60,000 nucleotides of DNA from Cryptomeria japonica (GCF_030272615.1 NC_081406.1:470634400-470694399); one strand, 5' to 3'. Positions 1 to 13,791 are shown, numbered from the stretch's first letter. The notes: a model not told the origin generated them from the sequence alone. A program made the numbers and translations.

Positions 1-1374
<1,374 letters not shown>

Positions 1375-1442
1375 CTTTATTTTAATTAATAAAATTTCTC
1401 TGGCTTCGGCCTTTTACCGATCAAAAAAAAAAGAAAAAAAAG
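1375..1442 (+). mobile_element. LINE-like 3' tail (AATAAA plus poly-A)
   Basis: The sequence has TTAATTAATAAAATTTC, then a short CT-rich stretch, then an interrupted A-run (about 1423-1442). A late AATAAA followed by a short unique stretch and a poly-A tail is the usual 3' end of plant L1-type LINEs or of a retrocopied transcript. No LINE coding sequence is recognised upstream and no target-site duplication was identified, so a processed pseudogene or SINE tail is also possible. Confidence 0.35.
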
Positions 1443-2332
1443 AATGGGCATATTAAGGACAAAAGTTGGGATTTACATCTTTGTACCCTATATGGATTAA
1501 CAAATCACTATGAAAAACATGCTAGAATAAGGAATTGAAGAATGGATCTATGTTAGATTGCATGAAAATGTATCATGGGCAGAGTTACAGGGTGAGTTGG
1601 AATAGGGTAATAGGTACGATAAAAAAAATTCAAGCATAAATATTCCTATATGAAAAAGAAACGATTGTTTTGCTAGATGTCTATAAAAAGTGAAGTTGGC
1701 AGAAGCAATTTCTATGATTTATTTTTATGATATTAATATAATTTTTATTTGCAAATGGGTTGTTTATTAGTATGTGTATAACAAATTCAAGTGGAAATTT
1801 CACAGAGATGAATGTTATATGCTTCAAATATTTTGCTCATTTTAATTTTGTAGCATTGTTGGAGATAACTTTGGACATTGTTTGGTCCTGAAACTTGAAG
1901 ATTTGTGGTTGGTCCCATGATTATTAATATTCTATTTGATGAAGATTTTGAGATTGTAGGTTCTTCATTTTTCAAAATTGCAGATAAGAGGAGAGATGAC
2001 CATGTATGGTCCTAATTAGAGTGATCACTAGAAGAGTAAATCCTAATTGAATGCATTGGTGATAGTATTGCAAAACATCTTTTGGAGGTTGTTTTTTTAA
2101 TATGCTCATTATGGGAGAGAAATGATGAGATAATGACCATTTTCCCCCCTAATGTTCATTATTAGGGAGAATGAAGGATAATGCACCTTTATAATGTAAT
2201 AGTTATTTATTTATTGGTAGTTGGTAATTTTAGTTATATTTTAAATCTATATATACACAACAAATGTATCGTAAAGATATAATGGAGAATAAGTGAAATG
2301 GACTTATTTTTAAATTTGATATATTCTCTTAT
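1443..2332. other. AT-rich sequence, no feature recognised
   Basis: AT-rich DNA with no convincing open frame. Because an NBS-LRR fragment follows directly on the plus strand, some of this may be decayed exon or intron of that gene, but I cannot identify the P-loop, kinase-2 or GLPL motifs here. Confidence 0.4.
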
Positions 2333-3260
2333 GTGTATTATATTTTTTTAATTTCATTATTAGTTTTATATTCCCTCAATTGGGATTGTATTTTAAATGT
2401 GTGTCTTGTTGAACTCAATGATGGTGCATCCAATTATAATTACATCAAAATACATGACCACTTATGTGATTGGGAAGAGGAATTGTCAATTGTCAATCAC
2501 CCTACTATCTTTGGTCTCCGTAGTAGATTGCTAATGTTGATAATGAAGTATAGGTAAGATTAATACTTTTCTTTGTCTATATGTATTTACTTGATTATTA
2601 TTTCCATGAATTATAATATTTTCATAAATATTTGATTATTTATTTGATTCTTGTTTCCATGAGATATAATGTTTCATGTATATTTGATTCTATTTTTGAT
2701 TGTGTTGGAAAGGGCATTGCAATTTGAGGAATAATGACTATAGTAGCCAAATTCAAGAGCAAGAATGAGGATTTTCCTTGATGTTCCCAAGATGAAAAGT
2801 TTATAGTTAAGACAAGTGAAGTAAGTTATAGACTAGAATTGTCTTCGCTAGCATTAAATAAAATTCAAGTTAGAGAAAATTATTATAATCAAGTAATGGG
2901 TGATCTATCAAGAGAGTTGGTATGGCTTTGTTGGTATGACATTGGGAAAAAAAATCTTCAACCATTGAGTTAATTAAAAAATTTGAAGGTTTTAAAACTC
3001 CCTGAAAATGTGAACGGGGAACATCATTTAGAAGAACTATGGGATACTTACAACAATGTAAGAATCTTAATTTAATAAGCTACATTTTAAAGTTTAACTT
3101 TCATATTATTATTATTCTTCAAATTTAATCAATCTACATGAGAAATTTTTGTAGACTCCTATGCAGTTAAGAGAGCTAATTATTAGTGGGTGTTAAAAAT
3201 TCCAAATATTTTCAAAGTCAATAGGATGTCTTCAAAGTTTGAAAACAATAGTGGTGAATG
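2333..3260 (+). pseudogene. NBS-LRR resistance gene remnant (MHD-like motif and first LRRs)
   Basis: NBS-LRR proteins are intracellular immune receptors. At 2437-2470 the frame reads IKIHDHLCDWEEEL, which resembles the MHD-containing end of the NB-ARC domain (MHDHLRD-type). Further on, decayed frames read ELVWLCWYDIGKKNLQPLS (about 2918-2972), LPENVNGEHHLEELW (about 3000-3045) and QLRELIISG...SIGCLQSLKTIVV (about 3165-3250), all with leucine-rich-repeat spacing. Splice-like signals lie between blocks: a GTAAGA donor at about 2553, a GTAAGA donor at about 3058 and a TGCAG acceptor ending at 3166. Frames are broken by stops and no P-loop is seen upstream, so this is a fragment. It may belong with the later LRR block at 21491-22535. 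Whether it is TIR- or CC-type cannot be told. Confidence 0.62.
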
Positions 3261-3699
3261 ATAGTGTTGTCACAGGGATTTGCACCCGATGCCAAGTTGA
3301 AAAATCTCCAATCTTGTGCAACATGGGACTACTCTTAGGTTGTGGGTATCCTATAACAATAGTAGACATCTAGATTATGGGTTGACTCCCCTTTAGATAT
3401 CCTAAAAAAAAATGGTATTTGATAGGGAAAAAGGTAAGAATGATGTGCATAAATTGAAAAATAAACTATTAGGTGATTCACCAACTGAAAATGATTTGAA
3501 TTTTCCTTTAAGCCTTACAAGATGACTCTAAAAAAATTCACTACTCAGGCTAATATGTTTCACATAAATGTTTCATTTGAAAGCCTTCAATGAATGAAGC
3601 TTGCTTAAAAGAAAACAAATATGTTTTCATAACATACTTTCAACAAATGGAAGAAACATAGTCAATGACCTGCACTATAGCATGCTACACCTGAACAAG
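3261..3699. other. Flank of the chromovirus array
   Basis: No gene recognised. It lies between the NBS-LRR remnant and the outermost LTR of the tandem array. The 5 bp just before the LTR (3695-3699, ACAAG) would be one copy of the array's target-site duplication, but the array's far end is truncated, so the partner cannot be found here. Confidence 0.4.
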
Positions 3700-4215
3700 T
3701 GATCCAAATTATAGATTCGAATGACAACACCTGAGTGAGAACCCGCGATAATGTAAATTATGTTTACATGAACAAGAAAGCATAGAATTGAAGCAAGCTA
3801 AAAAGTGTTCTATTCAATTCAAAAATCCAACATATATGAGTCCAAGGGATTCCAAGGGTCACCAACAACTCCTTGAGAATCGAAACCCAACAGTCACATC
3901 TTGTTTATTTACATAATAAAATCTAAAACTATGAAATTTTCAAAAAACTATATAAAATTTTGTCCTAACTTTAACTAGGCATAACTTTCTGCACAAGACT
4001 CGAAATTACGAGCCTTTTAACTCATTGGAAAGGTCTCCAAGAGTTGGAGGCGAAGTCCTGAAAGAACCCACCTACAACAACATTCTAAAGGACATGCCAA
4101 ACTTTCAAGGGCTAAAACTCCCCCAAAGGCCTTCAAAAATGCCAATTACTAATGTATAGAAAAACAAAAAAAATATGAAAATATTTTTCCACTGTTTTAG
4201 ATTTACTTCTGATCA
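3700..4215 (-). repeat. LTR 1 (3' LTR of unit 1)
   Basis: This 516-bp repeat matches LTR 2 and LTR 3. Its ends form a short inverted repeat: the plus strand starts TGATCC and ends TGATCA. On its right lies the purine tract of unit 1 (read on the minus strand), which marks it as the 3' LTR. To its left the sequence is unrelated flanking DNA. Confidence 0.85.
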
Positions 4216-4232
4216 TTACTTCCCCCTTGGAA
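4216..4232 (-). other. Polypurine tract of unit 1
   Basis: On the minus strand the sequence CCAAGGGGGAAGTAA immediately precedes the LTR start TGATCAG. This is where plus-strand DNA synthesis is primed in LTR elements. The same tract precedes LTR 2 (9288-9304) and LTR 3 (14323-14338). Confidence 0.7.
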
Positions 4233-5740
4233 AGCAATGGGCCCCATTGCATCAACACTCTGGATGAGATGAGGGAAACATTCCTGAACCTTCTCCCTGG
4301 TAAACCACTTTCCCTATTGAGCAATCTACCTTACTCGAACCACTTTGTATAAGTAAATCTGCTGTTGTTTGAGTGTTTTCACCATGGTGTCCACAATCTG
4401 ATCGCATTGGAATGGGGTAGCTACATTTGGATTCAATTCTGTAGTGGAGATTGTTTCTGCCACATTTGCCACATCTAATAGTGGAGGAAACTATGGCTTC
4501 AAGAGTTCCACATTGAAGACTGGATGAAGACCCAGAAATGGAGGTAAATTAAGCTCAAAAGCATTATCACCAACTTGCTTGATGATAGTGTATGGTCCAT
4601 AATGCAGAGGATGAAGCTTCCTATTGGCACTCTGTAATCATTCCTTCTAGATATACAGCCACACCTTATCCCCGACTTGAAAATTATGAGGAGTACGATG
4701 CTCATCATGTCTCTCCTTATATTTCTTATTTGTGTGCTCCAAGATTTCATGAACTTGTTGCTGTAGATGATTAATTCTATCAATGAACTAGGATGCCTTA
4801 TCTTCCTCCTTACCAACACGTGGAACTAGATCAGGTTGAATAAGTAGTATGGAAACATCCATGGGTGCAAGTGGCTGATAACCAAGACAAACCTCAAATG
4901 GGTTGTGGCCAGTTGAACTGTGAATTGCCCTTTTGTAGCTATGCTGAACATATGGAAGACTTTCATCCCATGTGTGGGGATGTTTTGAGTGGTACATTTG
5001 TAGGATGTGTATGATCATTCGATTCACTACCTCTATTTGGCCATATGTTTGAGGGTGGAAAGCAGTAGACTTTGTTAATTTTGTGTCCATCTTTTCCCAT
5101 AGTGTTTCCTAGAACTTACTAAGAAACCTACTGTCCCTATCTGAGATAATGGTATTCGGCAGACCAAAATGAACCCAAATGTATTCAAAGAAGAGCTTTG
5201 CAGTGTCCTCTGCAGAAATTGTTTTTTTACATGCCACTATTACTGCCATTTTTGAGAACCTATCTACCACAAAATACACACAATCATGGCCTCTTTTGGT
5301 GGTAGGAAGACCACACATAAAGTCCATAGAAATTGAGTGCCAAGATTTTTCAAGAACAGGAAGTGGTGTATACAGCCCAAGTTTACGATTGGCAGGCTTA
5401 GCAATAGAACATGTGGTACAAGCTTGAATATATGAAATAACATCATTTCACAATTTTGGCCAATAGAAATACCTTTGAAGTATAGCAGTAGTCTTACCTA
5501 TACCAAAATGACTAGCAACCTTACTATAGTGAGCTTCCCATATCAACTTTTTGTGTTTTGCATTGGGCACACAGATTTGGCCAAGGTGACAAAGCATTCC
5601 ATCTTGTAAATAGAAGTCATTCACTTGATGTCCCTTCACCAATTGATTATAAACATCTGCAAATTCAAAATCATTCTCATACAAGCAAGCCTAGGCTTCA
5701 GTTTGATGACCACATGAGTTCAAAACCATACTTATGGCTG
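4233..5740 (-). pseudogene. Unit 1 integrase with chromodomain-like tail (decayed)
   Basis: The integrase region inserts element cDNA into the host chromosome. Read on the minus strand, an HHCC zinc-binding region (HYSKVASHFGIGKTTAILQR, about 5603-5540) is followed by the catalytic core. Its acidic residues are in MDF (about 5325), ISDRDSRF (about 5140) and QIEVVNR (about 5040). A GPY/F-type segment (YGPYTIIKQVGDNAFELNLP) is near 4610-4550. The end (about 4420-4235) reads CDQIVDTMVKTLKQQQIYLYKVV, then KWFTREKVQECFPHL, consistent with a degenerate chromodomain running up to the polypurine tract. In-frame stops interrupt it. The neighbouring unit 2 copy has the same order. Confidence 0.83.
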
Positions 5741-7095
5741 CAATTGGAGGTCTTCTCAAACAATCTGCTACTTTGTTAGTGCTTCCCTTCTTGTGGTAAA
5801 TATTGAGGTGAAATTGTTGAAGATATGTTGACCATCATTGATGTCGATCATTCTGCAACTTCCCTTGTGTTAGCAAAAATTGAAGAGGTTTGTGATCTGT
5901 GTGGATGACAGTCTCCTTACCCAAAATGTAATGTTTCCACTACTTGCAGGCTTGAAAAATAGCATATAGTTCCTTGTCGTAAGTGGCATACCGATGCACT
6001 ATATTAGAAAAAAGTATGACTGTGATATGCAACTGGATGACCATGCTACATGAGGACTACCCGAGAGCATATTCTGATGCATCTGTTTGTATTTCAAATG
6101 AATGTTGCAGGTCAGGAAGAGATAAAACTAGTGCATAACATAACCTTCATTTTAGCCCCTTGAATGCTTCTTGTTGAGCACTTGTCCATTTAAACTTTTC
6201 TTGTGTCCCCCCTCTTAGGGACTGATTTAAAGGCCAAGACAAATGGGAAAATACCAACACAAATATGTGATAAAAGTTTGCCAACCTGAGGAAACTTGGT
6301 AACTCTATGAAATTTCTAGGAGACGACCAGTCCCGAATCACTTGTATCTTCTCCTGATCAACATGGACACCCTCACTATCAATAACATATCCTAAGTATC
6401 TGATACTCTTCATACAAAAGGAACACTTTTTTTTTTGCATAAATCCCACGATCTTGTAAGGTTGAGAGAATTTTTTCCACATGTTGCAAATGTTGCTCCC
6501 AAGTTTTGCTGAAGATGAGTATGTCATCAAGATATACCACCACGAAGGAATCAATGAATGGTCTAAGTATATCATTCATCATTCTCATGAATGTCACTGG
6601 AGCATTTGTTAGACTGAAAGGCATCACTAGCCATTCATATAATCCCTCTTTAGATTTGAAAGCTGTCATCCACACATCGACTGATTCAATTGGTACTTGA
6701 TGGTACCCTAATTTCAAATCAATTTTGGTGAAGAACCAGGCCCCTCTAAGCTGGTCCAAGTGGTCATCTATCCGGGGAATTGGATACCTATTTTTGACTG
6801 ATATTTTATTCAAGGCCCTATAGTCAATACAAAGTGTCCAAGTTCCATCCTTTTTCTTTAATAGAATAATGGGGCTACCACAGGGTGATGCACTTGGATG
6901 AATATGTACCTTCTCAATCAATTCTTGTATTTGCCACTTAATCTCATTATTCTCTAATACTGACCTACGGTAGACTGGTTCATTAGGTAATGGAGTTTTT
7001 GGTATCAAATCAATAGTGTATCTCACTTGGCAGTGTGTAGGTACCCTAGTTGGTAACTTAAACAAATTTTCATATTTCATCAAAGTTTGATCCAT
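5741..7095 (-). pseudogene. Unit 1 reverse transcriptase and RNase H (decayed)
   Basis: Copies element RNA into cDNA. The longest open piece (6379-7095, 238 codons) holds the RT fingers and palm: [47 protein letters not shown], the [15 protein letters not shown] segment with a catalytic Asp, MPFSLTNAP, and the active-site box [13 protein letters not shown] frameshift near 6430 moves the thumb/connection part (FCMKSIRYLGYVIDSEGVHVDQEKIQVIRDWSSPRN) into another frame. Beyond that, the RNase H region is heavily broken. Conserved residues are mostly intact in the palm, so decay is moderate. Confidence 0.87.
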
Positions 7096-7269
7096 TGATC
7101 TTTTCTACAGTGTTGTGGTGTTTGTGATGGCATGGGAGTTATAGACTGATTTCCTTTCTTCTTCAAAATGAATCATCAATAATATGAATATTCCCATTTT
7201 GGCAACCAACCTCTTACATTGCTTGGTACTAATCAAAGAGGTAGTGTATGCAAGGCTTACCTCTTGTAT

Positions 7270-7608
7270 TCAGTATTTCTTCTCCCCTAATCTAATTGTC
7301 ACGCTGTGAGGCTTGGACTCATGAACACCATGTCGCTGGTACATATACGGTTGTCCCAATAGAAGATCACAAACATCTAAAGGAGCGACATCACAGGTTA
7401 CCTCATCTTTGAAAGGTTTTATGGAGTATAAAAGGTGACACTGTTGGTGCACCTGGATATCTCTCCCTTGACTTACCCATCCCATTCTATAGGGTTGCAG
7501 GTGGGTTGTTATTTTCAAATTCAGTCTCATCACAGTCTCTGCTGATATTAGGTTCTTTTGACTTCCACTATCAACGATAAAGTGCAGGGCTTTTCCTCCG
7601 ACCCACAT
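7270..7608 (-). pseudogene. Unit 1 aspartic protease
   Basis: Retroviral-type aspartic protease that would cleave the polyprotein. It contains the active-site triad in LHFIVDSGSQKNLIS, followed by the flap region and the DVCDLLLGQPYM segment (the ILG-type motif). It is separated from gag by a stop codon at about 7609 and closes at 7270. The length, about 112 codons, is normal for the domain. Confidence 0.82.
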
Positions 7609-8656
7609 CTATGAATGGAACAATCTCTCCTCATCCTCCTGGGGCAATATCTTTGTAGTAGCTACCATGGCATATGGATCAACCTCAATGACCTGTGCAT
7701 GAATTTCTTCTGTGCAAGTTTCTACCACCTTAGATTCTGCCTTGTCCTCAAGCATCTCCATCATTAAGATTTTTATGGTTCTACAATGTTTTGTGTTATG
7801 AGAGGGACTCTTATGGAATTCACACCATATACCATTCTCTTGTGTCTTCTTCATACTCCATTTTTTTTGTTGTTGGTGAATTGGGAAAGGGTTCCTTAGA
7901 GGTTTGTTTCCATGTAGTTTTACCACCTTCACCCTTCCATCTGTTGTTTGCCAAATTATCCCTCCTTCCTTTCTGTTTGATTTTCTCCTCAATTTTGGTA
8001 GCAAATTTATATGCACTAGGTAAAGTCTCTATGTTCAAGAATTCCATTTCGGTTTGGATATACCTGTGGAGTCCACTCTGATATTTCAAAACCAGCTGCT
8101 TCTCACAATATTTGATGCCAAGCTTTGCTGCTAAGGCATGAAACATATTAGTATATTCCTGAACAGTTTGGTCCTTTTTCTATCAAAGCAATTGCCACTG
8201 CATATATTTATTTTCATATGTATCAATAGGAAAAACATTCTTCCTTTATGCGCTCCATGAATTCTCCCCATGTGGGTTTTTGATCAAAAATAAAAGTACT
8301 GCCATTCTCTACTGCCTTGGATGCTAACTTCGCTTCCCATGAATCTTTCACATGATTTTCAGCTTTGAAAAGAGTGAAAGTTATCTTCTCTTCATCTAAG
8401 AACTGATTGACAGAGAAATACCTTTCCATCTTTCAAACCCAATCATCAACAACATTTGCATCAATGTTTCCTTGAAATGTGGTTATATTGAAATTCACTT
8501 GCACCTTGAATAATGTATACCCTGTGAATGGTGGGTTTTCTTGTAAACCATGACTTTCTAGCATTTGCTTGAACTACTCCATAATTTCTTCATGTTGTTT
8601 TGTTAGTGCATCTACAACTATTGCTTTAATGTCATCGTCGGTCTGCAACTTAGCCA
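7609..8656 (-). pseudogene. Unit 1 gag (frameshifted)
   Basis: The structural capsid/nucleocapsid protein. The likely start is the ATG at 8656 (MAKLQTDDDIKAIVVDAL). The capsid-type region has VDDWV.KMERYFSVNQFLDEEKITFTLFKAENHVKDSWEAKLAS and PTWGEFMERIKEE. Downstream blocks (MFHALAAKLGIKYCEK at 8146, and CEFHKSPSHNTKHC near 7870) lie in two other frames, so at least two frameshifts occurred. The last block is a CX2HX4HX4C nucleocapsid knuckle variant. The unit 2 copy (12640-13684) is far more complete and confirms the layout. Confidence 0.8.
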
Positions 8657-8764
8657 TTTGCGATTGTGTGGGTCTCAAAGGAAGGTACTCTGAAGGATTC
8701 CTTGTTTCCAACCCCAATATTTGATATGTTCATTGCATGTGATATGACATACAGGAGCGAACTT

Positions 8765-8776
8765 TCTTTGATACCA
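8765..8776 (-). other. Primer-binding site of unit 1 (degenerate, initiator tRNA-Met type)
   Basis: On the minus strand, TGGTATCAAAGA follows the LTR 2 end after one base. The unit 2 copy (13792-13803) reads TGGTATCAGAGC, the classical complement of the plant initiator tRNA-Met 3' end. This fixes the inner LTR boundary and the element's orientation. Confidence 0.8.
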
Positions 8777-8777
8777 T

Positions 8778-9287
8778 TGATCTGAATTATGGATTCAGAT
8801 GACAACACCTGAGTGAGAACCTACGGTATTGTAAATTTTGTTTACATGAACAAGAAAGCATAGAATTGAAGTAAGCCAAAAAGTGTTCTATTCAATTCAA
8901 AAATCCAACATATATTAGTCCAAGGGATTCCAAGGGTCACCAACAACTCCTTGAGAATTGAAACCCAACAGTAACATCTTGTTTATTTACATAATAAAAT
9001 CTAAAACAATTAAATTTTCAAAAAACTATATTAAATTTTGTCCTAACTTTAACTAGGCATAACTTTTTGCATAGGACTCAAAATTACGAGCCATTTAACT
9101 TGTTGGAAAGGTCTCCAAGAGTTGGAGGTGGAGTCCTGGAAGAACCTACCTATGACAATGTTCAAAAGGACATGCCAAACTTTCAAGGGCTAAAAATGCC
9201 CTGAAGGCCTTCAAAAATGCCAATTACTAATGTATAGAAAAAAAATATGAAAATATTTTTCCACTGTTTCATATTTGCTTCTGATCA
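8778..9287 (-). repeat. LTR 2 (shared by units 1 and 2)
   Basis: This 510-bp repeat is homologous to LTR 1 and LTR 3. On its left is unit 1's primer-binding site and on its right unit 2's polypurine tract. It therefore acts as the 5' LTR of unit 1 and the 3' LTR of unit 2, which shows the two units are joined through a single LTR. Confidence 0.87.
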
Positions 9288-10832
9288 TTACTTCCCCCTT
9301 GGAAAGAAATGGGCCCCATTGCATCAACACTTTGAATGAGATGGGGAAAACATTCTTGAATCTGCTCCCTAAATAAACCACTTTCCTTGTTGAGCAGTTT
9401 GCCCTGCTTGAACCACTTTGTGAAAGTAAATCTACTGCTATTTAAGTGTTTTCACCATGGTGTCCACAATCTGATCTCATTGGAATGGGGTAGCTTCATT
9501 TGGATTCAATTCTCTAGTGGAGATTATTTCTGCCACATCTGCAACATCTAATAGTGGAGGAAAATATGGCTTCAAGAGTTCCACATTGAAGACTGGATGA
9601 AGACCCAAAAATGGAGGTAAATTAAGCTCAAAAGCATTATCACCAACTTGCTTGATGATGGTGTATGACCCATAACGCAGAGGACGAAGATTCCTATTGG
9701 CACCTTGCAATCGTTCCTTCTGGATATGCAAACACATCTTGTCCCCGACTTGAAAATTATGAGGAGTACGATGCTCACAATGCCTCTCCTTATATTTCTT
9801 ATTTGTGTGCTCCAAGATTTCATGAACTTGTTGCTACAGATGGTGAGTTCTATCAATGAACTGGGCTCCCTTATCTTCCTCCTTACCAATACGTGGAACC
9901 ATATTAGGTTGAATAAGTGGTATGTTAACATCCATGGGTGCAAGTGGATAATAACCAAGACAAACCTCAAATGAGCTGTGGCTAGTTGAACTATGAATTG
10001 CCCTGTTGTAGCTATGCTGAACATATGGAAGTCTTTCACCCCATGTGCGGGGATGTTTTGAGTGGTACATTCGTAGGATGTGTATGATCATCCGATTCAC
10101 TACCTCTGTTTGGCCATCTGTTTGAGGGTGGAAAGCAAAAGACTTTGTTAATTTTGTGTCCATCTTTTCCCATAGTGTTTACCAGAACTTACTAAGAAAC
10201 CTATTGTCCCTATCCAAGATAATTCTATTCGGCAGACCAAAATGAACCCAAATGTATTCAAAGAAGAGCTTTGCAGTGTCCTCTGCAGAAATTATTTTTT
10301 TACATGCCACTATTACTACCATTTTTGAGAACCTATCTACCACAACATACACACAATCATGGCCTCTTTTGGTGGTAGGAAGACCAGTCATAAAGTCTAT
10401 AGAAATTGAGTGGCAAGATTTTTTGGGAACAAGAAGTGGTGAATACAGCCTAAGTTTACGATTGGCAGGCTTAGCAATAGCACATGCGGTACAAGCTTGA
10501 ATATATTAAATAATATCATTTCATAAATTTGGCCAATAGAAATACCTCTAAATTATAGCAGTAGTCTTACCTATACCAAAATGACTAGCAACCTTACTAT
10601 AGTGAGCTTCCCATATCAACTTTTTGCGTTCCACATTGGGCACATAGATTTGGCCAAGGTGACAAAGCATTCCATCCTGCAAATAGAAGTCATTTGCTTG
10701 ATGTCCCTTCACCAATTGATTATAAACATATGCAAATTCAACATCATTCTCATACAAGCAAGCCCAGGCTTCAGTTTGATGACCACATGAGTTCAAAACC
10801 ATACTTATGGCTGCAATTGGAGGCCTTCTCAA
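9288..10832 (-). pseudogene. Unit 2 integrase with chromodomain-like tail (decayed)
   Basis: Same order as in unit 1 and better preserved. The HHCC-type region runs KLIWEAHYSKVASHFGIGKTT (about 10620-10555). The catalytic core has LPTTKRGHDCVYVVVDRFSKM (10391 onward), ILDRDNRF and FHPQTDGQTEVVNRM (catalytic E in QTEVVN, about 10110). The C-terminal part, with GDKMCLHIQKERLQGANRNLRPLRYGSYTI (GPY/F), is open at 9477-9815 and continues toward the polypurine tract as a chromodomain-like stretch. Stops interrupt the core-to-tail junction. Confidence 0.85.
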
Positions 10833-12150
10833 ACAATCTGCTACTTTGTTAGTGCTTCCCTTCTTGTGGAAAATATTGAGGTGAAATTATTGAAGATATG
10901 CTGACCATCATTGTTGTTGATCATTCTACAACTTCCCTTGTGTTTGCAAAAATTGAAGAGGTTTGTGATCTGTGTGGATGATAGTCTCCTTACCCAAAAT
11001 GTAATGTTTCCACTGCTTGCAGGCTTGAACAATAGCATACAGTTTCTTATCGTAAGTGGCATACCGATGCACTGTACCAGAAAAAGTCTGACTCTGATAT
11101 GCAACTGAATGACCATGCTACAAGAGGACTTTCCCTAAAGCATATTCTGATGCATCTGTTTGTATTTCAAATGACTGTTGGAGGTCAGGAAGAGATAAAA
11201 CTGGTGCAAAACATAACCTTCATTTTAGCCCCTCGAATGCTTCTTGTTGAGCACTTGTCCATTTAAACTTTGCTTGTGTCCCCCCTCTCAAGGACTAATT
11301 TAAAGGCCAAGACAAATAGGAAAATCCCAACACAAGTCTGTGATAAAAGTTTGCCAACTCGAGGAAACTTCATAACTCTATGAGATTTCTAGGGGACAAC
11401 TAGTCATTAATCACTTGTATCTTCTCTTGATCAACATGGACACCCTAACTGTCAATAACATATCCTAAGTATCTGATACTCTGCATACCGAAGGAACACT
11501 TTTCTTTGTTTGCATAAAGCCCATGATCTTGTAAGGTTGAGAGAATATTTTCCACATGTTGCAAATGTTACTCCCAAGTTTTGCTAAAGATGAGTATGTC
11601 ATCAAGATATAGCACCATGAAGGAATCAGTGAATGGTTTGAGTATATCATTTAACATTATCATGAATGTTGTTGGAGAATTTGTTAGACCGATAGGTATC
11701 ACTAGCCATTCATATAATCCCTCTTTAGATTTGAAAGTTGTCATCCATACATCGAATGATTCAATTGGTACTTGATGGTACCCTAATTTCAAATCATTTT
11801 TGGTGAAGAATCGGGCCCCTCTAAGTTGGTCCAATAGGTCATCTATCCAGGGAAGTGGATACCTATTTTTGACCGAGTTTTTATTCAAGGCCCTATATTC
11901 AATACAAAGTCTCAAGGATCCATCCTTTTTCTTTGCTAGAACAATGGGGCTGCCACAGGGTGATGCACTTGGACGAATATGTCCCTTCTCAATCAATTCT
12001 TGTATTTACCTCTTAATCTCATTATTCTCTAATACTGACCTATGGTAGACTGGTTCATTAGGTAATGGAGTTTCTGGTATCAAATCAATAGTGTTTCTCA
12101 CTTGGCAGTGTGTAGGTACCCCAGTTGGTAACTTAAATAGATTTTCATAT
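10833..12150 (-). pseudogene. Unit 2 reverse transcriptase and RNase H (decayed)
   Basis: An open RT segment at 11568-11996 carries [65 protein letters not shown], and the [11 protein letters not shown] active-site box. In the FTKxDLKLGY block an Asn stands before the catalytic Asp where unit 1 has Ile. Thumb and RNase H (about 10840-11470) are in broken frames. Homology runs to about 12150, just before the protease. Confidence 0.84.
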
Positions 12151-12301
12151 TTCATTGGCATGGGAATTATAGACTGATTTCCTTTCTTCTTCAGAACAAA
12201 TCATTAATAATATGAATGTTCCCATTTTGGCAACCAACCTCTTACATTGCTTGGCACTAATCAAAGAGGTAGTGTATTGCAGGGCTTACCTCTGGTATTC
12301 A

Positions 12302-12637
12302 TTATTTCTGCTCACCTAATTTGATTGTCACGTTGCAAGGCCTAGATTCATAAACACTATATCGCTGGTACATATATGGTTGTCCCAATAAAACATCACA
12401 AATATCTAAAGGAGCCACATCACAGATTACCTCATCTTTGAAAGGTTTTATGGAGTATGAAAGGTGACACTGCTGGTGAACCTGGATATCTCTCCCTTGA
12501 CTTACCCATCCCATTGAATAGGGTTGCAGGTGGGTTGTTGTTTTTAGATTCAGTCTCTTCATAGTCTCTACTGCTATTAGGTTCTTTTGACTTCTGCTAT
12601 CAATGATAAAGTGCAGGGCTTTTCCTCCAACCCACAT
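12302..12637 (-). pseudogene. Unit 2 aspartic protease (active site altered)
   Basis: Parallel to the unit 1 protease, with the DICDVLLGQPYMYQR segment conserved. The active-site triad reads DSR instead of DSG (IIDSRSQKNLI), so the Gly of the catalytic loop is lost. The domain is likely inactive even though the frame is open. Confidence 0.8.
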
Positions 12638-12639
12638 CT

Positions 12640-13684
12640 ATGAATGGAACAATCTCTCCTCATCCTCCCGGGGCAATATCTTTGTAGTAGCTACCATGGC
12701 ATATGGATCGGCCTCAATGACCTATTCATGACTTTCTTCTATGCAAGTTTCTGCGACCTTAGATTATGCCTTGTTCTCATGCATCTCCATCATTAAGCTT
12801 TTTATGGTTCTACAATCTTTTGTGTTATGAGAGGGAGTCTTATGGAATTCACACCACATATCGTTCTCTTGTGTCTTCTTCATACTCCACATTTTTTTTG
12901 TTGGTGAATTGGGAGAGTGTTCCTTAGAGGTTTGTTTCCATGTAGTTTTACCACCTTCACCCTTCCATCTGTTGTTTTTGAAATTATCCCTCCTTCCTTT
13001 CTGTTTGAATTGCTCCTTAATTTTGGTAGCAAATTTATATGCACTAGGTAAAGTCTCTATGTTCAGGAATTCCATTTCAGTTTGGATATACTTGTGGAGT
13101 CCACTCTGATATTTCAAAACTCGGTGCTTCTCACAATCTTTGATGCCAAGCTTTGCTGCTAAGGCATGAAACATATTAGTATATTCCTGAACAGTTTGGT
13201 CCTTCTTCTGTTGAAGCAATTTCCACTGCATATATTTTTGTTCATATGTATCAATAGAAAAATATTCTTCCTTTATGTGCTCCATGAATTCTCCCCATGT
13301 GGGTTTTTGATCAAAAATAAAATTACTGCCATTCTCCACTTCCTTGGATGCTAACTTCGCTTCCCATGAATCTTTCACATTATTTTCAACTTTGAGGAGA
13401 GAAAAAGTTATCTTCTCTTCATCTGAGAACCGATTGATAGAGAAATACCTTTCCAGCTTTAAAACCCAATCATCAACAACATCTGCATCGATCTTTCCTT
13501 GAAATGTGGGTATATGGAAATTCACTTGCACCTTGAATGGCGTATACCCTGTGAATGGTGGGTTTTCTTGTGAACCATGAATTTCCTGCATTTGCTTGAA
13601 TTGCTTCATCATTTCTTCATGTTGTTTTATTAGTGCATCTGCAACTATTGCCTTAATGTCATCGTTAGTCTACAACTTAGCCAT
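12640..13684 (-). pseudogene. Unit 2 gag (nearly complete)
   Basis: The longest intact gag in the array: 282 codons are open from 13612 to 12764. The likely start is the ATG at 13684, but stops near the N-terminus separate it. The capsid region reads VDDWVLKLERYFSINRFSDEEKITFSLLK, then PTWGEFMEHIKEEYFSIDTYEQKYMQWKLL, then FHALAAKLGIKDCEKHRVLKYQSGL. A basic stretch (KQKGRRDNFKNNRWKGEGGK) follows, and then a CX2HX4HX4C knuckle (CEFHKTPSHNTKDC). This copy served as the guide for reading units 1 and 3. Confidence 0.85.
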
Positions 13685-13791
13685 CTGCGATCGTGTGCGT
13701 CTCAAAGGAAGGTACTCTGAAGGATTCCTTATTTCCAACCCCAATCTTTGATATGTTGATCATGTGTGATATGAAATACATGAGCGAACTT

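Noticed and set aside
5179-5427. Plus-strand frame MYSKKSFAVSSAEIVFLH, repeated at 10252 and 16705
   Set aside because: It recurs only because it is antisense to the conserved integrase core of each chromovirus unit.
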